Shown one piece after another: positions 1-8,467 of a stretch of 64,000 bases of DNA (its first letter is position 1; every line of letters starts with the position of its first letter). The notes below the pieces were generated by a model. That model ran no database searches, had not been told where the DNA came from, and saw only the letters and a program-made list of their open reading frames with translations. Source of the DNA: RGIG1995 sp045652425 (lineage in GTDB: Bacteria; Bacillota; Clostridia; Oscillospirales; CAG-272); assembly GCA_045652425.1 (NCBI GenBank), contig JAZRUG010000035.1, forward strand, positions 1-64,000, given 5' to 3'. The position numbers and the translations under genes were made by a program.

Positions 1-4
1 TGGT

Positions 5-141
5 GGATGAAATCGCGTTTGCGATGAAATCCTGCTTCGCAGGGTTGTATTTAGACGGATTTGATTTCATCCGAGGACTTGTCCTTGGATTTCATCTGAA
101 CGAAGTGAAGATTTCATCGTTGCCGCGCAACGATTTCATTA
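5..141. repeat. Chain of short hairpins built on GATGAAATC/GATTTCATC
   Basis: The 9-base word GATGAAATC or its complement recurs about six times, each separated by a small self-complementary insert: CTGCttcGCAG, CCGAGGACttGTCCTTGG (one G-T pair) and GTTGCcgCGCAAC. Neighbouring words pair with each other, so the whole block can fold into a multi-armed structure. The open frame through it has no plausible protein. The left edge is cut by the window. Its architecture resembles the hairpin chain at 17754-17937, but the sequence differs. Confidence 0.6.
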
Positions 142-146
142 AACCA

Positions 147-199
147 ACAGAAAAAGAGATAACATTTCGGCTACGAACCGATTTGTTATCTCTTTCTGT
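147..199. terminator. Long hairpin, possible terminator
   Basis: The left arm ACAGAAAAAGAGATAACA pairs with TGTTATCTCTTTCTGT with two extra A bases bulged, and the loop contains a smaller TCGG/CCGA stem. Neither side has a clean T run, so termination is only one option. It separates the repeat chain from the first gene. Confidence 0.4.
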
Positions 200-282
200 C
201 GTTATAAGGGTTTGGGATTAGCCCATATTTGCGTTTGACTAGTCAAATGCGATGCTTGCACTTTGCTCAAAGCATAAATTCT

Positions 283-308
283 CCGCTAAGAACATCACCC
301 ATTAGCGG
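283..308 (-). terminator. Weak hairpin after the DUF6472-like gene
   Basis: CCGCTAA at 283-289 pairs with TTAGCGG at 302-308, just beyond the 3' end of the minus-strand small gene. There is no strong U tract, so this is only a candidate end for the long minus-strand run. Confidence 0.3.
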
Positions 309-315
309 GGATGTC

Positions 316-507
316 TTATATTTGTTTTCTTGCTCTGCCGTATTCATCGTCAAGCTGAAAATACGGGCAATTATTATAATTGCCTGTCAAAAATCTCAAC
401 ATCTCATCTTCGTCAAGATTCTTTACACATTCGTAACATTCGTCTTCTTCGTCGTATATGTAATATACGCATAAGTCGCATGATGCTTGTATCTTTTTTT
501 CGTTCAT
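316..507 (-). CDS. Small Cys- and acid-rich protein, DUF6472-like
   Basis: This is a 63-residue protein with four cysteines (SCDLCVYY near residues 9-12, YECV near 25, NCPYF near 47) and a highly acidic middle that includes a DEDEMLRFL stretch. The pattern matches my recollection of the DUF6472 family of tiny Clostridia proteins, whose function is unknown. The spaced cysteines suggest a metal site, which is inference. It lies 7 bases after the serine dehydratase stop and is probably cotranscribed with it. There is no signal peptide or membrane segment. Confidence 0.7.
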   Translation of the reverse strand: MNEKKIQASCDLCVYYIYDEEDECYECVKNLDEDEMLRFLTGNYNNCPYFQLDDEYGRARKQI

Positions 508-514
508 AAATAGA

Positions 515-1723
515 CTATACCTCAGTTTTTATATATTGTGTAGCTAGTCCGCCTTCGGATGTTTCGCGGTATTTACTGAGCAGATCTATACCTGTCTTAT
601 ACATCGTCGCAACAACCGTATCAAAGGATATCTTTCTCGTATGCGTTAAAAAGTTTGCAAGTTGCAGAGCATTTATCGCTCTCATTGCCGCTACGGCGTT
701 TCTTTCGATGCATGGAATCTGTACAAGTCCGCAAATAGGATCACACGTTAGCCCCAGATGGTGCTCGAGGGCAACCTCTGCCGCATATTCAATCTGGTCA
801 AGCTCCATTTCGTGCAGCTGTGCCAGTGCTGCCGCCGCCATAGAGCAAGCAGAGCCTACCTCTGCCTGACAGCCGCATTCCGCACCGCTTATCGAGGCAT
901 TTGTCTTTATAACGTTACCGATAATACCTGCAGTAGCAAGTGCCTTTAATATATCGGAGTCTGAAAAGCCTTTCTTCTCCTGCATATAAAGCAATACGGC
1001 AGGTATAATTCCGCAAGAACCGCAGGTGGGAGCTGTTACTATTGTACCTCCCGCCGCATTCTCTTCACTTGCCGCAAAAGCGCAAGCGCACACAATACGG
1101 CTTTCGCTCGTCTCGGGACTTTCGTCAATATGCTTCTGTCTATAAAGCAGTTTCGCTTTTCTTTGAACGTCAAGACCGCCGCCGAGTACGCCCTCTGCAT
1201 CAAGTCCGGTTGCAACGCAAAGGCGCATCGTCTCCCATACTTCGCTCAAAAATCCCCAAATCTCTCTGCCTTCAAATTTTTCAACATATCTGTAGATTGG
1301 CATTTTATTTTCAATGCAATACTGTTTAATCTCTTCAAAAGTTTTATGAGGATAAACTTTGGGTGGTGCTATGGATTCTTCGCCCTCAATAACTATCTTT
1401 CCGCCACCTACGCTGAAAATTCTGCTGAAGCCTATCTCTTCCTTATCCTTATAAGCGCGTAGCTCCATTGTGTTCGGGTGTATCGGCGTAGGCGTCGATT
1501 CGTCCCATATAATCTCGCATTTCGTGGGTGCTAACGCAGTCAAAACCGCTTCATCAGTCAAGTGACCTTTGCCCGTTTTTGCGAGTGAGCCCATAAGTGT
1601 TACAGTATATTTGTCTGCATTGGGATATTTCTTTTTGAAAAACTTTGCTCCGTTATTTGGCCCCATAGTATGAGAGCTTGAAGGCCCTTTGCCTATTCGG
1701 TACAGTTCTTTCAATGATTCCAT
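515..1723 (-). CDS. sdaA: L-serine dehydratase, iron-sulfur type, single chain
   Basis: This enzyme deaminates L-serine to pyruvate and ammonia using an oxygen-sensitive 4Fe-4S cluster. The N-terminal beta domain carries the family hallmark SSSHTMGP near residue 15. The catalytic alpha domain has TAPTCGSCGIIPAV near 231, ECGCQ near 283 and LTCDPICGLVQIPC near 326, whose cysteines include the cluster ligands. At 402 residues both domains are fused, unlike the split two-subunit Bacillus and Clostridium forms. I chose the ATG at 1723 because homologues begin just before the GPSSSHTMGP block and GGAG lies about 12 bases upstream. An ATG at 1741 and a TTG at 1759 that overlaps the ybaK stop are alternatives. 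Confidence 0.93.
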   Translation of the reverse strand: MESLKELYRIGKGPSSSHTMGPNNGAKFFKKKYPNADKYTVTLMGSLAKTGKGHLTDEAVLTALAPTKCEIIWDESTPTPIHPNTMELRAYKDKEEIGFSRIFSVGGGKIVIEGEESIAPPKVYPHKTFEEIKQYCIENKMPIYRYVEKFEGREIWGFLSEVWETMRLCVATGLDAEGVLGGGLDVQRKAKLLYRQKHIDESPETSESRIVCACAFAASEENAAGGTIVTAPTCGSCGIIPAVLLYMQEKKGFSDSDILKALATAGIIGNVIKTNASISGAECGCQAEVGSACSMAAAALAQLHEMELDQIEYAAEVALEHHLGLTCDPICGLVQIPCIERNAVAAMRAINALQLANFLTHTRKISFDTVVATMYKTGIDLLSKYRETSEGGLATQYIKTEV

Positions 1724-1755
1724 TTTCGTAAAATTCTCCATTATCGTTGTAATAA

Positions 1756-2226
1756 TCAATCTAATATTGCAATGTCTGCAGTTTCTGCCCTTATTAAATC
1801 CATTAAATCTTTTGGATTTACTTCAACCTGATAGCCTCTTTTACCTGCGCTGAACGTTATCTTTTCAAAATCCGTTGCAGTATTGTGCAAAAACGTACGA
1901 AACTGCTTTTTCATACCTATAGGTGAACAGCCGCCGTGTACATATCCCGTAAGTGGTAAGAGGTCCTTTTGTTTTATCATCTCTATAGACTTAACACCCG
2001 CTGCTTTTGCAGCTTTTTTTAAATCAAGCGAACAGTTTACCGGAACTACGAAAACATAATAAGTTTTGGTATTGGCTACTGTTACAAGTGTTTTAAATGT
2101 TGATTCCGCGGGTTTGCCAACAAGTGCCGCGACGTTTTCGCCTATCGTCTCATCGGGGTTATATTCATAAGCGTTATATTCAATTTTCTTCTGCAACAAA
2201 ATTCGCATTACGTTTGTCTTTTCCAT
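1756..2226 (-). CDS. ybaK: Cys-tRNA(Pro) deacylase, YbaK/EbsC family
   Basis: This is a trans-editing protein that hydrolyses mischarged Cys-tRNA(Pro). The single 156-residue YbaK domain includes the family block GGCSPIGMKK near residue 98 and a conserved central lysine region (TFKTLV). The start at 2226 (MEKTNV) is preferred over 2235 because GAGAG lies about 10 bases upstream. The stop is about 30 bases before the serine dehydratase start, suggesting coupled expression. No functional link between the two enzymes is evident. Confidence 0.9.
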   Translation of the reverse strand: MEKTNVMRILLQKKIEYNAYEYNPDETIGENVAALVGKPAESTFKTLVTVANTKTYYVFVVPVNCSLDLKKAAKAAGVKSIEMIKQKDLLPLTGYVHGGCSPIGMKKQFRTFLHNTATDFEKITFSAGKRGYQVEVNPKDLMDLIRAETADIAILD

Positions 2227-2269
2227 TGTTTGCATTCTCTCTGTTTAATTATTAAAGTTTTTTTTGAAA

Positions 2270-3007
2270 TTAAATCACCATACCGCCGTTTGATGCAATA
2301 ACCTGACCTGTAATATTCTTCGCCTTATCCGATGCAAGAAACAAAGCCAAATCGGCAATATCTTGCGGTGTACCAAATCGATTCAAGGGTATTTCTTCTT
2401 TTATCATATCAAGCTCTTCGTTTGAAAAACCTTTCATCATATCGGTCATAATAACACCGGGGGCTATGCAATTTACTCGGATTCCCGACAGTCCCATTTC
2501 TTTTGCAAGGGCTTTCGTCATACCGATAACGCCTGCCTTTACTGCCGAATAATGTACTTCGCAAGATGCTCCGGTTTGTCCCCACATCGACGAAATATTG
2601 ATTATATTTCCGCTATGTTGTTTTATCATTTCTTTTATGGCGTTTTGCGTACAATTAAATACCCCCGTGAGGTTTGTATGTACCATATTATTCCATTCAT
2701 CAGGGGTTATATCGGTAAAGAGCTTTATTTGACTAATACCCGCATTATTTACCAAAACGTCAATATTTCCGTATTTTTCTATACAAAAATCAATAAGAGC
2801 TTTTGATTCGATGTGGTTGCCGATGTCGGCTTTAAATGTTTCACAATTAAAGCCGTTTTCGGTTAATTCTTTTTTGAGTTCAAGGGCTTTTTCTTCGCTT
2901 TTGCTGTAGTTTATTACGACGTTATATCCATTTTCGGCAAAAGTCTTTGCAATACATCTGCCGATTCCTCTTGAGGCGCCCGTAACTATAGCGGTTAAGT
3001 TTTTCAT
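2270..3007 (-). CDS. Short-chain dehydrogenase/reductase, FabG- or YmfI-like
   Basis: This is a classical SDR of 245 residues. The Rossmann glycine motif TGASRGIG is at residues 9-16, NNAG near 87, and the catalytic Ser and YSAVK (Tyr/Lys) pair near 138-156, with PG near 183. It should be an NADP(H)-dependent oxidoreductase. FabG (3-oxoacyl-ACP reductase) and YmfI (EF-P 5-aminopentanone reductase) look alike at this level. No fatty-acid genes flank it, so I leave the substrate open. It sits 17 bases after the GNAT gene in the same minus-strand run. Confidence 0.85.
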   Translation of the reverse strand: MKNLTAIVTGASRGIGRCIAKTFAENGYNVVINYSKSEEKALELKKELTENGFNCETFKADIGNHIESKALIDFCIEKYGNIDVLVNNAGISQIKLFTDITPDEWNNMVHTNLTGVFNCTQNAIKEMIKQHSGNIINISSMWGQTGASCEVHYSAVKAGVIGMTKALAKEMGLSGIRVNCIAPGVIMTDMMKGFSNEELDMIKEEIPLNRFGTPQDIADLALFLASDKAKNITGQVIASNGGMVI

Positions 3008-3023
3008 ACTTTTCTCCTATTTA

Positions 3024-3542
3024 CTAAAGAGGTTTCTTGTAAACCTTTTCAAAAATCTCTTTCTTAACTTTTGCAGTATCAAACAACTGTCCATTTTTGT
3101 GATACATAATTCTTAACGGTATTCTTTTACCTGACTCTTGAAAATTCGGTTGGTCATAACATATATCTGTCAAAACAAAGCCTAATCGCTTATAAAAGCC
3201 TATTCTTCTCTGTGAAATACTGTCTGAAAGATTTTCAACTTCAAGAACTAGCGGTATTCGAATTAAATCTAAATATTTTTTTAAAAATTCAGAGCCTATC
3301 CCGCGGTTGCGCATTTGTTTTGATACTGCAAGGTGTTCGGCAAAGTAAAAACCGTCCAGTTTCCACGTCGCAATAAAGGCGCATATTTCGTTGTTGTCCG
3401 TTAAAACGTACGCGTTGTAATTTGAATCGTCAAGTATTGCGTACTGTTTTTCTTTCGGTCTGTATTCTTCGGGAGGGAAAGCTTCTTGCATCAGTTCAAA
3501 AAAACTTTCAAAATCTTTCTTTTCTAATTTTGTTATATTCAA
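3024..3542 (-). CDS. GNAT-family N-acetyltransferase
   Basis: This 172-residue single-domain acetyltransferase has the acetyl-CoA pyrophosphate loop as RNRGIGSEFL near residues 92-101, preceded by the beta strand HLAVSKQMR. A GFYKRLGFVLTD segment near 138 is the usual motif B end. The substrate cannot be read from the sequence. It is probably cotranscribed with the flanking CPBP protease and SDR genes, since gaps are under 40 bases. Confidence 0.85.
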   Translation of the reverse strand: MNITKLEKKDFESFFELMQEAFPPEEYRPKEKQYAILDDSNYNAYVLTDNNEICAFIATWKLDGFYFAEHLAVSKQMRNRGIGSEFLKKYLDLIRIPLVLEVENLSDSISQRRIGFYKRLGFVLTDICYDQPNFQESGKRIPLRIMYHKNGQLFDTAKVKKEIFEKVYKKPL

Positions 3543-3580
3543 AATGGTGTTTCCTTTGTTTGATTGTATTTGTAATTATA

Positions 3581-4627
3581 TTATACCAAGAAAATCGAGG
3601 CTATCGTTAATGCTACGGTTATTGTGATAAATAGGACTATACCTATATTCATATAAACAGTATTGGCAACCTCAAGGGATGGAAGCTGTGAGTCTGCAAC
3701 TGTCCAGCTTATGTTCTTTTTCTTGATAATATACAGTACAAATCCTGCAACCGACAAGCCGAAGCTGACGGCATAATATGCAAGGAGCATCATTATGCCC
3801 GGCATTATCGGCATCATTATTTCCATCAGTTCTTCTGCCGGTACGCTGTTTGGATCCATTGTTGATAATTTTTCTATCGTGTCCATATCGATTTTTGATA
3901 TTATATAAGGAGCAACAACAGAACCGCAGAAGTTTATTATTCCATGAATTAAAACGGGATAACGCAGTTTACCTGTGCGTACATATACGTAAGCGAACAA
4001 TACTCCTACCAAAAACGCGTAAAAGAATTGGAACATATTTGTGTGGAAAAGGCCAAAGAGGAGTCCCGATAAAATTACGGCAGTCTTTTCGCCGTATATT
4101 TTTGTTCTGTCGATAATCTGTTTTCTAAAAATATATTCTTCGAGCAGTGGGGCTAAAATAACCATAACTAATATTTTTAGAGGGTTAGTGTCCATTGCAA
4201 ACGTATCCAGGGCGTTTTCTGCAGTTCCTTGCGAAAGAAACATTGACAAAAATACGCCGATGTAGTTACCTATGTTCATCAAAAAGAATGCAATACATAC
4301 GTAAATAATAAAGCATCCTGCCGTTATATCCTTCTTTTCGGGGGTGTTATGTGGAATGGAACGCAGCATAAGCAAACCCGCAGGAAAAGCAAAAACGTAC
4401 ATTGGGACCATTGATGTTAGCCACATTCCCGCAGAAGTTTCGAGAAATGCTTCTTTTTTTAATAAAACTAAAACAACAGATATGGCTATCTGTGTTATAT
4501 ATACAACGAGAATCATCGTACATAAGGCAAGACCTATTTTGGAAAAAACTTTTTTGGCTTTCTTCAGGTCAACTTGTCTTTCGTTGTTTTGTTGCTCTGT
4601 ATTAAAATCGTTGTTAAAATAGTTCAT
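3581..4627 (-). CDS. CPBP-family intramembrane metalloprotease (CAAX-like)
   Basis: This polytopic membrane protein of 348 residues has about eight hydrophobic segments. The ABI/CPBP catalytic motifs are in order: EEYIFR (EExxxR) near residue 163, FGLFHTN (FxxxH) near 191, and HGIINF (HxxxN) near 230. Bacterial members cleave or modify small peptides or prenylated substrates in the membrane, often in bacteriocin immunity, but no bacteriocin gene is near. The N-terminal 30 residues are polar and cytosolic. Confidence 0.88.
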   Translation of the reverse strand: MNYFNNDFNTEQQNNERQVDLKKAKKVFSKIGLALCTMILVVYITQIAISVVLVLLKKEAFLETSAGMWLTSMVPMYVFAFPAGLLMLRSIPHNTPEKKDITAGCFIIYVCIAFFLMNIGNYIGVFLSMFLSQGTAENALDTFAMDTNPLKILVMVILAPLLEEYIFRKQIIDRTKIYGEKTAVILSGLLFGLFHTNMFQFFYAFLVGVLFAYVYVRTGKLRYPVLIHGIINFCGSVVAPYIISKIDMDTIEKLSTMDPNSVPAEELMEIMMPIMPGIMMLLAYYAVSFGLSVAGFVLYIIKKKNISWTVADSQLPSLEVANTVYMNIGIVLFITITVALTIASIFLV

Positions 4628-4653
4628 AATAAACTCCGTTTTTTTGAAATAAA

Positions 4654-5406
4654 TTAATCTTCAAATACCTTTTTTATGCCTAATGCAGTTAGCTTGTTGT
4701 TATATTCAATAATTCTTTCGGGCAGATAGTCCTCTACTTTGTGACCGTCAAAACCGATGCTTAACCTTACACCAGACCTTTTTACAATTTCCTGTTGCTC
4801 TTTATTGTTGAAAAACTCGAGGAAATATTGATGTTCACGATAGCGGTGAGTGCTGTCAAACGTTATATTCATTTCCCAGAATATGTTTTGTTCAGCCATT
4901 CTTTTAAAGTATTTTAAAGGCTCTTCGCCTCTTTCTTTTATGAATGCAAACAGGTTTGTGTGCGCAACGCCGACCTTCGCGCATCCGCAACGTTCAGCGT
5001 ACTTAAAAAGGTCACCTCGGGTTATTGAACCTTCATAATTCAGATGCTCGATGAGACAGTAGTCAAAATATGAAATATCTTCGTTTTCGGGAAGAACTAT
5101 TTTTAAGGGATTAAGGGTGTTTGTTGCCAGTTCGATTCCGCGAAGAAGGGTTATCTTGTCGGCATATTTTTCCTTGAGCAAAGTTAAGTGGTCAAAATAT
5201 TTTCTTAAAGAATAAGGATTATATTCGTTGGGGACAACGTCGGGGGAGGCTGCTCTTGCCGCTTTGTTTCCAAATCCTATGCCGTTATTGTGGTCGGTTA
5301 TTCCAAAAAGCTCTATGCCGCCGTCAATTGCGGCCTTTATAAGTGTTTCGGGATTATCCCGTCCACACAGAGAATAGTACGAGTGTGAATGAAGGTCTTG
5401 TATCAT
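4654..5406 (-). CDS. PHP-domain phosphoesterase
   Basis: This is a 250-residue PHP-fold protein. Metal-binding motifs are visible as DLHSHSYYS near residue 4, GITDHNN near 35, a central IEL glutamate near 90, AHTNLF near 148 and IGFDGH near 218. PHP proteins are trinuclear metal hydrolases, including histidinol phosphatase, nucleoside diphosphatases and YciV-type exonucleases. This one lies between a kinase-like gene and the CPBP protease, so context does not settle the substrate. Confidence 0.8.
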   Translation of the reverse strand: MIQDLHSHSYYSLCGRDNPETLIKAAIDGGIELFGITDHNNGIGFGNKAARAASPDVVPNEYNPYSLRKYFDHLTLLKEKYADKITLLRGIELATNTLNPLKIVLPENEDISYFDYCLIEHLNYEGSITRGDLFKYAERCGCAKVGVAHTNLFAFIKERGEEPLKYFKRMAEQNIFWEMNITFDSTHRYREHQYFLEFFNNKEQQEIVKRSGVRLSIGFDGHKVEDYLPERIIEYNNKLTALGIKKVFED

Positions 5407-5433
5407 TTTTTATCCTTTCGTTTGGCAGTCTTC

Positions 5434-5922
5434 TTAAAGCTGACCTATATATTCGTCGGCTTCTTCTCTTGATTTGAAAATGATAATATTTTTATCCTTG
5501 CCATAATTTTCTATGGATTTGTATATTTTCGGTAGCTGTTCTTTGGGGAAATCCAATATCCATTGTTTGAATTCTTCGTCAAATACTTCTTCTATCCAGG
5601 GCATATCCGGTCTTTCTTTGCCGATTCGTTCTTCTGCGCCCTTTAAACACAACTCAATCGGGAAGTCAAGCAGAAAAACGGTGTCGCAATTTCTTATCCT
5701 TGTTTCGCAGGTTCGAGAATAGTTGCCGTCGATTATCCATTCATCTGAAGACATTATATTCTGAAGCTTTTCGTCAAACTCTTCTCTTGTTATAGTAGTT
5801 CTGTCGGGTTTGTGCCATATCATATCAAGGTGATATAAAGGTAATTCTGTAACAGCTTGAAGCTTTCTTGCAAAGGTGGTTTTACCCGCGCCCGGACTGC
5901 CGATTATTATTACTTTTTTCAT
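5434..5922 (-). CDS. P-loop nucleotide kinase, AAA_17/FlaR-like
   Basis: The Walker A motif GSPGAGKT begins at residue 8, followed by a Trp-rich segment (LDMIWHKP) and DGNYSRT, typical of the adenylate-kinase-like FlaR/topology-modulation family of about 160-180 residues. The start at 5922 places the P-loop at the N terminus and lies 8 bases after the preceding gene; upstream in-frame codons lie inside that neighbour. It should phosphorylate a small molecule or nucleotide; the true substrate of this family is uncertain. Confidence 0.8.
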   Translation of the reverse strand: MKKVIIIGSPGAGKTTFARKLQAVTELPLYHLDMIWHKPDRTTITREEFDEKLQNIMSSDEWIIDGNYSRTCETRIRNCDTVFLLDFPIELCLKGAEERIGKERPDMPWIEEVFDEEFKQWILDFPKEQLPKIYKSIENYGKDKNIIIFKSREEADEYIGQL

Positions 5923-5930
5923 ATAAGCTT

Positions 5931-6599
5931 TCAGCCTCTTTTTTTTATAACCTTTGCAGGTGTACCTACTGCAACGGAGTAAGGCGGAATCGGATGTACA
6001 ACCGTTGAGCCTGCGCCTATAACAGAGCCTTCGCCTATGTTGCCTGAATACATTATACATACGCCCATACCTATGTATACATCTCTGCCTATGGTTACCT
6101 TTTCGCAGTGTCCGCCCTGTTTTATAATAACTGTGTCGGGATCATCATAAATGTGTGAATATGGCGTTAGGGTTATATTCTGCGCCATAAGCACGTACTC
6201 GCCTATTTCAAGTCCTACGTGACCGAAGAGGGTAGTGCCTGTTCCTATATAGGTTTCGTCTCCTATATGTATATATCCTGTTTTTCTTTCGGTGTCGAGG
6301 TATACTCTCTGTTGAATACGCACGTGGTTTCCTATCGTAATTTCACTTCCCGCGCGTGCAATTATCGTTGTGTCGTCGCCGATTACAACGTTGTCGCCGA
6401 TAGAAATAAGCTCGGGATTAACAATCTTTACTCCCGCACCGATGCGAACGTTATCGCCCATGTGCTTTAATACAGATTTATAATACTCTTGTCTTTTTAT
6501 TCTTGCATATTCCGACGTGTCATTTAAAAATACCGTCTTGTAAAAGCTTTCTTTTGCATCTTCCGGCATATTTTCAAATGCTTCGGTGAAAAAATTCAT
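5931..6599 (-). CDS. Left-handed beta-helix acyltransferase (hexapeptide repeats)
   Basis: Across residues 50-215 the protein repeats the hexapeptide pattern [LIV]-G-x-x-x-x (IGAGVKI, IGDNVVIGDD, IGNHVRI, IGDETYIGTGT, IGRDVYIGMG, IGEGSVIGAGS). It ends with the VAVGTPAKVIKKRG closure typical of maltose/galactoside O-acetyltransferase-like enzymes. It should transfer an acetyl or acyl group to a sugar or small hydroxyl acceptor as a trimer. The N-terminal 45 residues are helical and resemble the sugar acetyltransferase cap. Confidence 0.85.
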   Translation of the reverse strand: MNFFTEAFENMPEDAKESFYKTVFLNDTSEYARIKRQEYYKSVLKHMGDNVRIGAGVKIVNPELISIGDNVVIGDDTTIIARAGSEITIGNHVRIQQRVYLDTERKTGYIHIGDETYIGTGTTLFGHVGLEIGEYVLMAQNITLTPYSHIYDDPDTVIIKQGGHCEKVTIGRDVYIGMGVCIMYSGNIGEGSVIGAGSTVVHPIPPYSVAVGTPAKVIKKRG

Positions 6600-6621
6600 A
6601 AGTTTACCTCTTTTTTGTGGA

Positions 6622-6846
6622 TTATCGCTTTGCTTTTTTGCTGTTCTTTGCTTTTTCTATATCTTCTCGGTCTATCCATTCTTCCGTAAATCCGCAGGTA
6701 CAGCAAATGTATCTGTTTACGTTTATCGCCGAAAATATTGTATTGCCTACCATTAAGTTATTGCCTGAACCGTAGGGGCCCGAGTAGCCGTCGAATCTTA
6801 TTATATCGGTACTGCCGCATTTGGGGCATATTTTTGTGTTTTTCAT
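6622..6846 (-). CDS. Small zinc-ribbon protein
   Basis: The 74 residues contain two CxxC knuckles, CPKCGS at 7-12 and CCTCGF near 48, separated by a Gly/Ser-rich linker. This fits a single zinc ribbon, followed by a basic tail. It matches no named family I can identify with certainty. It sits between rlmD and the acyltransferase in the same operon; a nucleic-acid or protein-binding role is inference only. Confidence 0.7.
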   Translation of the reverse strand: MKNTKICPKCGSTDIIRFDGYSGPYGSGNNLMVGNTIFSAINVNRYICCTCGFTEEWIDREDIEKAKNSKKAKR

Positions 6847-6869
6847 AAACGTGACCTCTTTTTTGAATT

Positions 6870-8219
6870 TTATTCTGTGGGGTTCGTATTGCGCCAGAGT
6901 CGTACGATGTTTTCTATATGCCCTGTGCGAGGAAACATATCAAAGGGGGTAGCTTCTTCGCAGGTGTATCCTAATTCTTTAAACCATTTTATATCTCTTG
7001 CTAACGTGTCTGGAGAACAAGATACATATACTATATTTTCTACGCCGCTTTCGGCTATCTTGTTTGCAAGTTCTTCCGTTATGCCTTTTCTCGGCGGGTC
7101 GAGAATAACAACGTCGCTGTTTTTTAGTATTCCGTTTTGTGTATCCGTACTGTCGGCACATATAAATTCTGCATTTTCGATATTATTTATTTGTGCGTTT
7201 ATCTTTGCGTTTTCAATAGCTTCGGGAACTATTTCCACACCTGTCAGTTTGCAGTCTTTAAGTCTGCCTGCTACACACAGTCCTATGGTGCCTGTACCGC
7301 AGTAGAGGTCGGTTACTCTGTCGCATTTAGCCTTTGTTACAAGCTCGTACACTTTATTATAAAGCAACTCTGCACAATCGTGGTTGACTTGATAGAATGA
7401 GGCGGGAGATATTCTGAACTTAAATCCGCACAGCTCGTCCTCTATATAGTCTTTGCCGAAGAGGGTTACGTACTTTTCGCCGAGAATAACGTTGGTGTTT
7501 TTTGTGTTTACGTTAATGCAGATACTTACTATATCTTTTATCTTTGTTAACTCGTTAATGAGCGCATCGGAATGGGGAAGTGTATTGCCGTTTATAACGA
7601 GGCATACCTGTATTTCGCCGGTAACTCTACCTTGACGGATATATATATGACGTAAAAGTCCTTCGCCGTTTTCTTCGTTGTATCCTTTTACGCCGTAATT
7701 ATCCAAATATTGTTTTACTGTTTTTGTAATCTGACCGAATATTTCGGGCTGCAGAGAACAATCGGCGTTTTCGCAGACTTCGTGTGTCTTTTCAGCGTAA
7801 AAGCCTATTTTGTTTTCTGAATTTACCGGATATTGTGCCTTGTTTCTGTAACGCACCGTTGCACCCGCAGATACTACGTCATTAACCTTTATATCAAGTT
7901 TAGCCTTTTTGAACTCTGCTTCAACAAAGGATTTTTTCAGTTCAAGCTCGTGTTCGTACGTTATGTGTCTGAAGCAACAGCCGCCACACCTTTTGTATAC
8001 GGGGCAGGTCTGTTCCTTTCGGTGCTTTGAGGGGATGATTATTTTCTCAACTCTGCCTATGCAGTAGTTTTTGTTGACTTTTATAACTTTTACCTCAAGT
8101 TCGTCTCCCGTTACTCCGCCTTTTACGAAACATACCATACCGTCTATGCGGCACACTCCGTAGCCGAGGTGGTTTATTGTATCTATGTTAACGCTGTATA
8201 CTTTGTTCTTTATGGGCAT
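6870..8219 (-). CDS. rlmD: 23S rRNA (uracil-5-)-methyltransferase RlmD/RlmCD type
   Basis: This 449-residue enzyme methylates C5 of a uridine in 23S rRNA using SAM. An N-terminal TRAM domain (residues 1-60) is followed by the 4Fe-4S cysteines CPVYKRCGGCC near 72, the SAM-binding DLYCGTGTIGL near 309, DPPRKG near 377 and the catalytic Cys in VSCSP near 403. Gram-positive homologues may act on both U747 and U1939, so the exact site is not assigned. It is the first gene of the minus-strand run and has its own promoter. Confidence 0.93.
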   Translation of the reverse strand: MPIKNKVYSVNIDTINHLGYGVCRIDGMVCFVKGGVTGDELEVKVIKVNKNYCIGRVEKIIIPSKHRKEQTCPVYKRCGGCCFRHITYEHELELKKSFVEAEFKKAKLDIKVNDVVSAGATVRYRNKAQYPVNSENKIGFYAEKTHEVCENADCSLQPEIFGQITKTVKQYLDNYGVKGYNEENGEGLLRHIYIRQGRVTGEIQVCLVINGNTLPHSDALINELTKIKDIVSICINVNTKNTNVILGEKYVTLFGKDYIEDELCGFKFRISPASFYQVNHDCAELLYNKVYELVTKAKCDRVTDLYCGTGTIGLCVAGRLKDCKLTGVEIVPEAIENAKINAQINNIENAEFICADSTDTQNGILKNSDVVILDPPRKGITEELANKIAESGVENIVYVSCSPDTLARDIKWFKELGYTCEEATPFDMFPRTGHIENIVRLWRNTNPTE

Positions 8220-8273
8220 ATCATTTATCTCCAGAAATGTTATTCTCTAACAATATATAATTCTTCTAAATAT

Positions 8274-8302
8274 ATTATATACTAATCCTGTCAAGTTGTA
8301 AA
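8274..8302 (-). promoter_or_regulatory. Promoter for the rlmD operon
   Basis: On the minus strand, TTTACA at 8302-8297 and TATAAT at 8279-8274 are separated by 17 bases, about 50 bases upstream of the rlmD start. It is back to back with the rpmG promoter. Confidence 0.6.
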
Positions 8303-8331
8303 TACGTATGTAAAAAAATAGAAAAAAGGTG

Positions 8332-8360
8332 TTGACAAAAGGGAAGGGACATGCTATAAT
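8332..8360 (+). promoter_or_regulatory. Strong sigma-A promoter for rpmG-secE-nusG
   Basis: A perfect TTGACA at 8332 and TATAAT at 8355 are separated by 17 bases, and the -10 is extended (TGcTATAAT). Transcription should begin near 8366-8368, at the base of the hairpin described next. Confidence 0.85.
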
Positions 8361-8366
8361 GAATCT

Positions 8367-8391
8367 ACCTCTGCGGAGAGGTCTTTTTTTT
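8367..8391 (+). terminator. Terminator-like hairpin at the 5' end of the rpmG transcript
   Basis: ACCTCT-gcgg-AGAGGT is a perfect six-pair stem with a four-base loop, followed by C and eight T residues. It starts within a base or two of the predicted transcription start. It could be an early attenuator or a stabilising 5' cap hairpin. Confidence 0.55.
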
Positions 8392-8467
8392 GTCGCGTAT
8401 TTCTTCGTGTGAGGGAGATAAAATTTTAGGAATACGTATGTATTCTGTTATCGGGAGGTGTCTCTGA

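Noticed and set aside
3..221. 72-codon open frame at the left edge
   Set aside because: It runs through the GATGAAATC hairpin chain, has no ribosome site and encodes low-complexity sequence.
229..474. 81-codon plus-strand frame
   Set aside because: It is antisense to the small Cys-rich gene at 316-507 and has no ribosome site.
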